Source: CAYXDR01 sp046498185 (GTDB lineage Bacteria; Desulfobacterota; DSM-4660; Desulfatiglandales; Desulfatiglandaceae). Taken from it: DNA of 13,496 nt. Positions within the stretch are counted from its first letter, which is position 1. Every line of letters begins with the position of its first letter. The translations under genes were made by a program, and so were the position numbers. The notes under the pieces were generated by a model. That model had not been told where the DNA came from. It ran no database searches and worked only from the letters and a program-made list of their open reading frames with translations. This document shows, one piece after another, positions 7,794 to 13,496 of this stretch. Location of the stretch: NCBI GenBank assembly GCA_046498185.1, contig JAWOBE010000218.1, positions 1-13,496 on the forward strand, read 5' to 3'.

Positions 7794-8138
7794 ATGGATG
7801 CCATAGAAATAATTGAAAGAGAACAAATGCGGGGCGATATGCCCGATTTCAACCCCGGCGACACTGTAAAAGTGCACGCGCGGATCAGAGAAGGCGACAA
7901 AGAGAGGGTACAGGTATTTCAGGGAGTTGTTATACGGAAACGAGGTGGAACCACTGGAGCGACATTTACGGTGAGAAAAGTTTCTTATGGTGTCGGCGTC
8001 GAGAGGGTCTTCCCGATGCATTCTCCCATAATCGACCGCATCGAAATCCTCACCCGAGGTAAAGTCAGGCGCGCCAAGCTCTATTATCTTAGAAACCTTC
8101 GTGGGAAAGCAGCAAGGATTAAGGAAAAAAGAAGATAG
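7794..8138 (+). CDS. rplS: 50S ribosomal protein L19
   Basis: L19 sits at the interface of the ribosomal subunits. It has 114 residues, the normal length. FNPGDTVKVHARIREGDKER, QVFQGVVIRKRGG, SYGVGVERVFPMHSP and the final RRAKLYYLRNLRGKAARIKE are all family signatures. I chose ATG 7794, which has GGAGG five bases upstream; an in-frame TTG at 7752 would add 14 residues and would start inside the previous gene. It closes the classic rpsP-rimM-trmD-rplS set. Confidence 0.97.
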   Translation: MDAIEIIEREQMRGDMPDFNPGDTVKVHARIREGDKERVQVFQGVVIRKRGGTTGATFTVRKVSYGVGVERVFPMHSPIIDRIEILTRGKVRRAKLYYLRNLRGKAARIKEKRR

Positions 8139-8239
8139 AGCTGATGAAGCTGTACTTTTCAGGGAAACGCCAGTGCTTGTAAGCTTAACTTTATGGTGAC
8201 CTTTAGGCCGATCTGGTCATAGTTTCAAATGTTTGGATC

Positions 8240-8914
8240 GTGCGATGTTTATGCTCAGTGAGCCTACCGCCTAAAAATCATACCCTCTTCGGTGAAGCGG
8301 GGCGGATCTGTTCACCCGGTCCGTTCTATTTCGAGAGCTCAGTCCGTGAGTCGGGATATCGGCTGATCGCCGGCATCGATGAAGCGGGTCGAGGTCCACT
8401 GGCCGGTCCCGTGGTGGCTGCGGCGGTTATATTGCCCGAGGGCGAAATGTTACCGGGTGTGACCGATTCCAAACAGATGAGTGCTGCAGCCAGGAAAGAT
8501 GCTTTCGAAATCATTACGGAGCGGGCTGTCTCCTTGGCGGTGGGTGTCGTTTCTCATCGGTTTATAGACAAAAACAACATCCTCCGTGCAACGCTCGAGG
8601 CAATGAGAAGAGCTACCGCCGCACTTGATCCCGGGCCCGATTTTCTTCTGGTTGACGGAATAAACAAGGTGCCGGTGCCGATAAGACAGCTTTGCATAAA
8701 AAAGGGTGACCGCCGCAGCATGAGCATCTCAGCGGCATCCGTTATAGCTAAAGTTTACCGGGATCGAATAATGGAAGCCTATCACAGGCAGTTTCCCGAC
8801 TACGGTTTTGACGCCCATAAAGGTTACGGAACCGCACTGCACATGAAAGCGCTCCGCCGTCTCGGCCCGTGTATCGTGCACAGGACGAGCTTCAAGGGGG
8901 TGGTCAAGCAATGA
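8240..8914 (+). CDS. rnhB: Ribonuclease HII
   Basis: RNase HII cuts RNA in RNA-DNA hybrids and removes single ribonucleotides from DNA. The frame encodes 224 residues from GTG 8240. The signature AGIDEAGRGPLAGPVVAAAV lies at 44-63, with catalytic D47 and E48. D139 (LLVDG) and D157 (KGDRRSMSISAASVIAKVYRD region) complete the metal-binding set. DAHKGYGT, then HRTSF, close the domain. The start is uncertain: GTG 8240 and GTG 8258 both lack a clear ribosome-binding site, and either leaves about 30-36 residues before the conserved core. The stop overlaps the yraN start as ATGA. A gap of about 100 bases to rplS shows no recognised signal. Confidence 0.93.
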   Translation: MRCLCSVSLPPKNHTLFGEAGRICSPGPFYFESSVRESGYRLIAGIDEAGRGPLAGPVVAAAVILPEGEMLPGVTDSKQMSAAARKDAFEIITERAVSLAVGVVSHRFIDKNNILRATLEAMRRATAALDPGPDFLLVDGINKVPVPIRQLCIKKGDRRSMSISAASVIAKVYRDRIMEAYHRQFPDYGFDAHKGYGTALHMKALRRLGPCIVHRTSFKGVVKQ

Positions 8915-9279
8915 CCAGGGAGCGCCTCGAACTCGGAATGCGCGGAGAACAACTCGCCGTGGAAAAACTTAAAGGGATTGGCTATAAAATCCTGGAACGG
9001 AACTACAGATCTCCGTTTGGAGAAATTGACCTGATAGCCAGGCATCGAAACACCCTGGTTTTTGTTGAAATCAAGACGCGGCGGGGAAGACCCCTTGCAT
9101 ACGCAAAAGAGGCAGTGAATGCCGGCAAACAAAGACGCATATCCAAGACGGCCCTCGCCTATATCAAGGCCAACGCGGCGTTTGATACCAGCGCACGTTT
9201 TGACGTTGTCGCGGTGAGCCTGGTAAACGGAACTCCAGAAGTCGAGGTCGTCACCGACGCCTTTGAGTTGGCCTATTGA
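8911..9279 (+). CDS. yraN: YraN family protein (UPF0102, nuclease-fold)
   Basis: A 122-residue protein of a widespread family with a Holliday-junction-resolvase-like nuclease fold and no settled function. GMRGEQLAVEKL is at 9-20. The core GEIDLIARHRNTLVFVEIKTRR (37-58) keeps the D and ExK residues of the metal-dependent nuclease fold. I chose ATG 8911, which overlaps the rnhB stop as ATGA and has AGGGGGTGG eight bases upstream; an ATG at 8869 would add 14 unlikely residues. Its place beside rnhB and rsmI is common in bacteria. Confidence 0.9.
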   Translation: MTRERLELGMRGEQLAVEKLKGIGYKILERNYRSPFGEIDLIARHRNTLVFVEIKTRRGRPLAYAKEAVNAGKQRRISKTALAYIKANAAFDTSARFDVVAVSLVNGTPEVEVVTDAFELAY

Positions 9280-9298
9280 TCTGCCGGCGCAACGAAGC

Positions 9299-10204
9299 AT
9301 GGCTGCTATGGAAGCGGAAAAAGTCATCCCCTGCAGGACTGGTCCAGGGACATTATTCGTGGTGGCAACGCCGCTCGGCAATCTTGGGGATATGACCTAC
9401 CGGGCGGTGGAAACACTTTCAACGGTTGATGTGATCGCGGCCGAAAATGTTTCCCGCACCAGGGCTTTGTGCGCCCGTTATACTATCCGCACAAAAGTTG
9501 TCAGTTATCGCCGGGGGAACCAGAAAACCTCGACACCCGGGTTGATTGAAATTCTGGCCTCGGGTAAAAATATAGCCCTTGTCAGTGATGCCGGCACTCC
9601 CGGCATTTCGGACCCGGGCGGCTACCTCGTTAATTCCGCGACAGAGGCACGGATCGAGGTTCGCCCTATTCCCGGCCCCTGCTCGGTAACCGGAGCGCTC
9701 TCGGTTTCCGCGATGCCTGCGGAGAGATTTGTTTTTCTTGGGTTTCTCCCGAATAAAGCCGGACGCCGGCGCAGGTTGCTGGCATCGCTGAAAGATGAGG
9801 AACAGACCGCTGTCTTTTTCGAGGCACCTCACCGGCTTCGCCCTGCACTTTCCGATTTGAAAGATGTGCTCGGTGAAAGACGGGTAATGGTTGCTCGCGA
9901 AATGACAAAGGTTTTCGAGGAATTTATTCGCGGACCGGTAAGTTCTGTGCTGGAACATCTTCCCGCGTCGGTGAAGGGTGAACTCACTATTGTCGTCGAA
10001 GGTTGCAGGGCTGATCAACGTTCGAAGGTAGAATTCGAGCACGCACCGGCCAGGGTTGACAAATTATTGAATAACAGTGATATGAGATTGAGGGAGGCGG
10101 CGGAAAGATTTTCTGCGGAAAACAATATAACTTACCGGCGTGCCTACAAGATATGCCTGAAGAGAAAAAAATTTCTGGAGCAGTACGCTGACAATGGAGA
10201 TTGA
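9299..10204 (+). CDS. rsmI: 16S rRNA (cytidine-1402-2'-O)-methyltransferase RsmI
   Basis: RsmI adds a 2'-O-methyl group to C1402 in the ribosomal decoding centre. It has 301 residues from ATG 9299. The tetrapyrrole-methylase-type fold shows GTLFVVATPLGNLGDMT near the N-terminus, ALVSDAGTPGISDPGG in the middle, then PIPGPCSVTGALSVSAMP, RFVFLGFLP and FFEAPHRL. Two spots that are strongly conserved in the family differ: AEDTRHT is replaced by AENVSRT (48-54), and the SYHxHNE segment reads SYRRGNQ (69-75). The start is uncertain (ATG 9299, ATG 9308 or TTG 9263, the last inside yraN); none has a clear ribosome-binding site. The end overlaps the HPr gene by 11 bases. Confidence 0.9.
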   Translation: MAAMEAEKVIPCRTGPGTLFVVATPLGNLGDMTYRAVETLSTVDVIAAENVSRTRALCARYTIRTKVVSYRRGNQKTSTPGLIEILASGKNIALVSDAGTPGISDPGGYLVNSATEARIEVRPIPGPCSVTGALSVSAMPAERFVFLGFLPNKAGRRRRLLASLKDEEQTAVFFEAPHRLRPALSDLKDVLGERRVMVAREMTKVFEEFIRGPVSSVLEHLPASVKGELTIVVEGCRADQRSKVEFEHAPARVDKLLNNSDMRLREAAERFSAENNITYRRAYKICLKRKKFLEQYADNGD

Positions 10205-10466
10205 ACGTGAACTTAAAATTAATAACTCGCTGGGACTCCATGCACGGGCGGCGGCAAAAATCGTTGAACTCGGGAAACTTTTCAGCTCCAGACTGTATCT
10301 TAAAAAAGAAGATAAAGAAGTCGATGGGGAAGCAATTCTTTCAATCCTATCCCTTGCATTTACCAGGGGAACGGTAGTTCAGGTAAGAATAATCGGAGAA
10401 GATGCAGAATCATTCATGCAAGCGCTTCAAGAGCTATTTCTGAATAACTTTGGTGAAGAATTATGA
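10194..10466 (+). CDS. ptsH: Phosphocarrier protein HPr
   Basis: HPr takes a phosphoryl group from enzyme I on a histidine and passes it to EIIA proteins. It has 90 residues, the usual size. The active site is LGLHARAAAK with His16, followed by the arginine R18. The usual proline of GLHARPAA is alanine here (A19). The segment matching the regulatory Ser46 of HPr reads VDGEAILSILSLAF, with Ala47 at that place, so the HPr kinase target is missing. The start overlaps rsmI by 11 bases, and the stop overlaps the ptsI start as ATGA, so the pair should be made together. No sugar-specific component is in view. Confidence 0.92.
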   Translation: MEIERELKINNSLGLHARAAAKIVELGKLFSSRLYLKKEDKEVDGEAILSILSLAFTRGTVVQVRIIGEDAESFMQALQELFLNNFGEEL

Positions 10467-12259
10467 CTTTACAAAATCCAGACGAAAATCAAGAACTGCG
10501 AGGGATACCGGTATCTCCCGGTATAATAATAGGTAAAGCTCATCTGGTAGACCGGTCGAGAGTTAAGATTATTTATCGGTATCTCATCAAGAGCGAACAG
10601 GTCGAAGATGAAGTAAAAAGACTCAAGGCCGCGGTGGCGGCTATGGAGAATCGGCTTTCAGAGCTTAAAAACCGGATGCCGGAACAGGCCCGAGGTCATT
10701 CTTATATACTCGACAGTCACATGATGATCCTTAAGGACAGCATGTTGACCGATTCCTCCATCGAAAAAATCGTACAGGAAAAAATAAATGCAGAGTGGGC
10801 GCTTAAAAAATCCTTTGATGAAATTTCACTTATTTTTTCACAGATCGATGACGATTACATCAGCAGGCGCATAAATGATGTAGAATATGTGGTCGAAGGG
10901 GTTCTGAGAAATTTGAGCGGTGAAAAGCAACAGAACCTTAATGAAATCAACGAGCGGGTTATCATCGTGGCCCATGACCTTTCTCCGTCTGATACCAGCG
11001 AACTCAACATAGGAAAAGTCATGGGCTTTATTACCGATGGAGGAGGCAAAACCTCCCACACAGGTATTCTGGCCCAGGCGCTGAACATCCCGGCGGTTGT
11101 CGGACTTGAATCCGCTACTACAATGGTTCATGAAGGAGACCTGCTGATAGTCAACGGCAACTCCGGCAAAGTAACCATTAATCCTGATGATGAAACAATT
11201 ATTTTTTATCAGGAAAAGCAGCTCAAAGACGAAGAATATAAATCAAGTATCGCCAGAACCTGTCATCTTCCATCGGTTACCATAGACGGCCATCATGTTC
11301 CTGTGCGCGCGAACATCGAATTCATGGAAGAAATCGCCGCTGTCCGGGAATATGGAGGAGAGGGCATCGGTTTGTACCGTACCGAATTCTTATATCTGAG
11401 AAGCAAGGGTATGCCGCCGGAAGAGGAGTTATTCGAAAATTACAAAGATGTTGCTGAGTTGATTTTTCCCGACCCGGTAACCATCCGTACACTTGATCTT
11501 GGGGGGGATAAACTCGGGCCGCCCTTTAAAACGACCGATGAGATCAACCCCGCCCTTGGTTTACGCGCGATAAGGTTCTGCCTCCGAGAAAAAGAGATAT
11601 TCAAATGCCAGCTCAGGGCGATATTGAGAGCCAGCATATACGGAAAAATGCAGGTTATGTTCCCCATGATTTCCGGCGTTCAGGAATTTCTGGATGCAAA
11701 GGCGATATTTGACGAGGTGAAAAAGGAGCTGGATGAAAAAGGAATAGATTACGACCGTGAAATGAAAGTGGGCATCATGATTGAGGTCCCCTCTGCGGTC
11801 ACGATGGCGGATGCACTCGCCAGACACGTGGATTTTTTCAGCATAGGAACCAATGACCTCATTCAATATGCGCTGGCAAGCGATAGAATCAACGAACACG
11901 TCGCTCACATGTTTCAACCTTTCCATCCAGCTATTCTCAGGATGATCCGTCATGTTGTTCTGGCCGCGGGCGAGGCCGGAATTCCGGTGGCCCTGTGCGG
12001 AGAGATGGCCGGAGACCCACGCTGTATTCCGGTTTTGCTCGGCCTGGGGCTCAACGATCTCAGTATGAATGCCCAGTCGATTCCCTTGGCCAAAGCGATC
12101 ATCCGAGGCCTATCGATAAAAGAAACTCGGCTTGATTTCCAGAAGGTCATTTCGCTGGGAACAGCAACCGAGGTCCACGACTACATCGACCAGCGGATCA
12201 AGGCTGTTTTTCCGGAAACGATTTTCGCCGAAAACAACTTCGGGCACGCTTCGGCATAA
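10463..12259 (+). CDS. ptsI: Phosphoenolpyruvate-protein phosphotransferase (PTS enzyme I)
   Basis: Enzyme I transfers phosphate from phosphoenolpyruvate to HPr. It has 598 residues, slightly longer than E. coli (575). The N-terminal domain starts with RGIPVSPGIIIGKA; the phosphorylated His199 lies in TDGGGKTSHTGILA (191-204). The C-terminal barrel has GIGLYRTEFL (301-310), LDLGGDK (344-350), NPALGLRAIR (362-371), IEVPSAV (440-446), IGTNDLIQYALASDR (461-475) and the catalytic Cys512 in LCGEMAGD. All catalytic residues are present, so it should be active. It overlaps the HPr gene by four bases and ends 39 bases before smpB. It could serve a mannose-type system or a regulatory role; the window does not tell. 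Confidence 0.95.
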   Translation: MTLQNPDENQELRGIPVSPGIIIGKAHLVDRSRVKIIYRYLIKSEQVEDEVKRLKAAVAAMENRLSELKNRMPEQARGHSYILDSHMMILKDSMLTDSSIEKIVQEKINAEWALKKSFDEISLIFSQIDDDYISRRINDVEYVVEGVLRNLSGEKQQNLNEINERVIIVAHDLSPSDTSELNIGKVMGFITDGGGKTSHTGILAQALNIPAVVGLESATTMVHEGDLLIVNGNSGKVTINPDDETIIFYQEKQLKDEEYKSSIARTCHLPSVTIDGHHVPVRANIEFMEEIAAVREYGGEGIGLYRTEFLYLRSKGMPPEEELFENYKDVAELIFPDPVTIRTLDLGGDKLGPPFKTTDEINPALGLRAIRFCLREKEIFKCQLRAILRASIYGKMQVMFPMISGVQEFLDAKAIFDEVKKELDEKGIDYDREMKVGIMIEVPSAVTMADALARHVDFFSIGTNDLIQYALASDRINEHVAHMFQPFHPAILRMIRHVVLAAGEAGIPVALCGEMAGDPRCIPVLLGLGLNDLSMNAQSIPLAKAIIRGLSIKETRLDFQKVISLGTATEVHDYIDQRIKAVFPETIFAENNFGHASA

Positions 12260-12298
12260 ATGAGAACCCGGATTGCACAATGATGGAAGGTGGTGTTG

Positions 12299-12757
12299 AT
12301 GGCTGTTAAAATCGTTTGCCGCAACAAAAAAGCTTCGTTCGAGTACTTTATAGACGAAACCATAGAAGCCGGCATGGTTCTTTTGGGCCCTGAGGTTAAA
12401 AGCCTGCGTGAGGGGAGAGGCAATCTTTCGGACAGCTATGCACGAATCAAGGGTGGGGAAGTTTTTCTGCACAACATGCACATTACCCCCTACCCTTATG
12501 CACACTACCAGGAACTGGATCCGTTGAGAACCAGGAAGCTTCTTCTGAACAAGCGCGAGATAAAACGGTTGATCGGCAAAACCGAAGAAAAAGGGTACAC
12601 GATGATTCCTACAAAAGTGTACTTCAATGATAAAGGGCGCGCAAAAGTAGAGCTGGCCCTGGCCAGGGGCAAAAAGAAGTATGATAAACGCCGCGCCCTG
12701 AAGGAAAAAGAACTCAAACGGGAGATGGAGCAGGCCCGAAAAAAGCAGGATTATTGA
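12299..12757 (+). CDS. smpB: SsrA-binding protein SmpB
   Basis: SmpB carries tmRNA into stalled ribosomes for trans-translation. It has 152 residues, the usual length. The N-terminal KASFEYFIDETIEAGMVLLG, then EVKSLREGRGNLSDSYARI, are family signatures, as is the later HNMHITPY. The C-terminal tail is highly basic (KKKYDKRR onward), as needed to reach the mRNA channel. I chose ATG 12299, with AAGGTGG five bases upstream; a GTG nine bases earlier falls within that site. Its RNA partner ssrA starts 51 bases after the stop. Confidence 0.96.
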   Translation: MAVKIVCRNKKASFEYFIDETIEAGMVLLGPEVKSLREGRGNLSDSYARIKGGEVFLHNMHITPYPYAHYQELDPLRTRKLLLNKREIKRLIGKTEEKGYTMIPTKVYFNDKGRAKVELALARGKKKYDKRRALKEKELKREMEQARKKQDY

Positions 12758-12782
12758 CATTCACCCATATGGTGGTTATTTT
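12754..12782 (+). promoter_or_regulatory. Candidate promoter for ssrA
   Basis: TTGACA at 12754-12759 overlaps the smpB stop codon. A 17-base spacer leads to TATTTT at 12777-12782 (four of six matches); a better hexamer, TATTAT at 12782-12787, is too far for ideal spacing. A start near 12790 would give a short 5' leader for RNase P to remove. Confidence 0.4.
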
Positions 12783-12807
12783 ATTATTGCAATGCCCTTT
12801 ATGACAT

Positions 12808-13164
12808 GGGGGCGAAACGGCTTCGACGGGGATAGTTGAAGTCAAGGTTGCATGCCGAGGTACCAGCTGCTCGTAAAAACGGTTGGGATAAACACAAAAG
12901 CAGACGATTATTCGTATGCCCTAGCCGCGTAAGCGGCTAGCGTCCCGTGGGTTTATGCCCGCGAAACCCGAACGGGGCGTCGACTCAGCGGGCTAGCCGA
13001 TCCGGGTTCCTGCAAACCGGTTAGGTGAAAACTTTTGCAGGTGTGCTTTCGAAAAGTCTTGCTCGATCACGAATCGAAAGCGAAAAATTTAAGATTGAGA
13101 TATGCATGTAGACGCCTTGACGGAATGTTTCCGGACGGGGGTTCGACTCCCCCCGCCTCCACCA
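12808..13164 (+). ncRNA. ssrA: Transfer-messenger RNA (tmRNA)
   Basis: This RNA rescues stalled ribosomes and tags their products for degradation. It has 357 bases with both tRNA-like ends. The 5' end reads GGGGGCGAAACGG, then CTTCGACGGGG; bases 12808-12814 pair fully with 13154-13160 (one G-U), followed by ACCA ending at 13164. The T arm GGGGGTTCGACTCCCCC is just before. The one-piece tmRNA encodes a tag read from 12900: ADDYSYALAA, then TAA at 12930-12932. The tag stop lies in the loop of a perfect 8-base-pair stem (12921-12940) with a GTAA loop, which is helix 5. It follows its partner smpB. Confidence 0.97.
12900..12932 (+). other. tmRNA tag-peptide reading frame
   Basis: GCA at 12900 is the resume codon and TAA at 12930-12932 the stop. 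The ten-residue tag ADDYSYALAA ends in the ALAA recognised by ClpXP-type proteases. The bases before it end in AAACACAAAA, consistent with the normal single-stranded approach to the resume codon. Confidence 0.92.
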
Positions 13165-13193
13165 CGCTTCGCCTCTAACGAGGCTACGCGTGG
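13162..13193 (+). repeat. Imperfect stem-loop beginning at the tmRNA CCA
   Basis: CCACGC (13162-13167) pairs with GCGTGG (13188-13193). Inside, GCCTC (13171-13175) pairs with GAGGC (13180-13184) around a TAAC loop, with a 3x3 internal loop between. The first three bases are the CCA end of tmRNA. No T-run follows, so a simple intrinsic terminator is unlikely. Confidence 0.5.
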
Positions 13194-13243
13194 CAGGCCA
13201 CAAATAAGGAATTCTGGTGCTTTTACCAATAAATAATTAAAAT

Positions 13244-13266
13244 ATCCGACCCCAGAGGGGCCGGAT
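13244..13266. repeat. Hairpin 1 downstream of ssrA
   Basis: ATCCG plus CCCC pairs with GGGG plus CGGAT across a three-base loop, with one A/C mismatch. A short TTT follows, so it could act as a weak ssrA terminator. It is the first of three hairpins in a row. Confidence 0.55.
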
Positions 13267-13272
13267 TTGATC

Positions 13273-13291
13273 TAACCCCTGGAAGGGGTTA
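13273..13291. repeat. Hairpin 2 downstream of ssrA
   Basis: A perfect 8-base-pair stem, TAACCCCT with AGGGGTTA, around a GGA loop. No T-run follows on the + strand. Confidence 0.6.
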
Positions 13292-13296
13292 AATTG

Positions 13297-13319
13297 CTTT
13301 GCCTCCTGAGGAGGCAAAG
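13297..13319. repeat. Hairpin 3 downstream of ssrA
   Basis: A near-perfect palindrome: two 11-base arms, CTTTGCCTCCT and AGGAGGCAAAG, around a single central G. It is the strongest of the three hairpins and ends 23 bases before the stop of the possible minus-strand transposase tail. Confidence 0.65.
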
Positions 13320-13342
13320 ATGAGCTGTCCCCTGGTTTGACC

Positions 13343-13402
13343 TTAATGTTTCGGTGTTTCCGACTGCTTCTCTTTAGCCTCTTGGTACTTTATGTATTGC
13401 CG
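13343..13402 (-). pseudogene. Possible C-terminal tail of an IS200/REP-type transposase, truncated
   Basis: Read on the minus strand, an open frame ends RQYIKYQEAKEKQSETPKH and then TAA (13343-13345). A Y-I-x-x-Q-E run near the C-terminus resembles the tail of single-tyrosine (IS200/IS605 or REP-associated) transposases. Hairpins and an AGGGGACAG sequence lie just past its stop, as is often seen with such elements. Its upstream part is missing because the + strand becomes rpoB at about 13400. The frame stays open a further 30 bases opposite rpoB, so the exact junction is uncertain. The piece is too short for a firm call. Confidence 0.3.
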
Positions 13403-13496
13403 GAAGGAATGAATATCGGTTTGGTTACTTACTTAGCTTTGTTTGCTAAGGTCAATAAATACGGATTTTTAGAAACCCCATATCGTAAAGTTGAAA
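13400..13496 (+). pseudogene. rpoB: Internal fragment of RNA polymerase beta subunit, running off the window edge
   Basis: Thirty-two codons read PEGMNIGLVTYLALF (13400-13444), then KVNKYGFLETPYRKVE (13448-13495), unbroken to the edge. In RpoB the segment TPEGPNIGL, then YGFLETPYRKV, lies around E. coli residues 563-595 and contains rifampicin cluster II, so the identity is clear. The residues that should precede it (CPIETPEG and upstream) are absent: the frame before reads LLVLYVL. There is no start codon context, promoter or ribosome-binding site. The codons are AT-rich (TTA, AAA, TTT, GAA), unlike the genes to the left, and the wording GLVTYLALFAKVNKYG resembles forms I associate with Patescibacteria and relatives. 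Most likely it is a chimeric join at a contig end; a real rearrangement is possible. Confidence 0.75.

Noticed and set aside
8869..8910. Longer yraN start at ATG 8869
   Set aside because: The ATG at 8911 has a strong ribosome-binding site at good spacing and the usual overlap with the rnhB stop; the extra residues match nothing.
9419..10042. Minus-strand open frame opposite rsmI (207 residues)
   Set aside because: It is a shadow of rsmI, low in recognisable motifs and against the direction of the operon.
13021..13203. Minus-strand frame of 60 residues with a WWRRGESNPRP-type sequence
   Set aside because: It is antisense to the conserved tmRNA 3' end. This translation recurs as a false gene in many genomes wherever tmRNA is overlooked.
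13244..13319. Hairpin cluster as a CRISPR array
   Set aside because: The three hairpins differ in sequence, there are no equal spacers, and no cas genes are near.

Overview
The window looks like a chromosomal segment of an anaerobic bacterium, most likely of the Desulfobacterota (former Deltaproteobacteria). This rests on a gene order of ffh, rpsP, KH protein, rimM, trmD, SPOUT-family protein, rplS, rnhB, yraN, rsmI, HPr, ptsI, smpB and ssrA, on an anaerobic-type GlpA/GlpB pair, and on moderate G+C. The taxonomic placement is an inference from gene content, not from a search. Nearly all the coding sequence lies on the + strand.

Left part (1-3787): the window opens inside a PurF-like phosphoribosyltransferase that keeps the PRPP loop but lacks the usual cysteine-rich C-terminus. 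About 300 bp of AT-rich leader follow. Then come glpA and glpB, two subunits of anaerobic glycerol-3-phosphate dehydrogenase. No glpC follows them.

Central part (3979-10204): this is a translation and RNA-maturation block. It holds ffh (signal recognition particle), rpsP, a KH RNA-binding protein, rimM (30S maturation), trmD (tRNA m1G37), an uncharacterised SPOUT-type RNA methyltransferase, rplS, rnhB, yraN and rsmI (16S rRNA 2'-O-methylation). Genes are tightly packed, and several starts overlap the stop of the gene before, which suggests co-transcription and translational coupling.

Right part (10194-13164): HPr and enzyme I of the phosphotransferase system form an overlapping pair, with no sugar-specific component in view. 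smpB and ssrA (tmRNA) then give both partners of trans-translation side by side. The tmRNA is complete: its acceptor ends pair, and it encodes the tag ADDYSYALAA.

The last 330 bases carry no intact gene. After ssrA come an imperfect stem that begins in the tmRNA CCA, three consecutive compact hairpins, a short minus-strand reading frame that may be the tail of an IS200/REP-type transposase, and, from about 13400 to the window edge, an unmistakable in-frame piece of RNA polymerase beta subunit (rpoB). That abrupt join is the strangest thing here. It may be an assembly chimera at a contig end or a real rearrangement. I found no convincing new multi-gene system. The other points of interest are the uncharacterised SPOUT protein beside trmD, an RsmI with two altered conserved motifs, an HPr without its regulatory serine, and the odd PurF paralogue.
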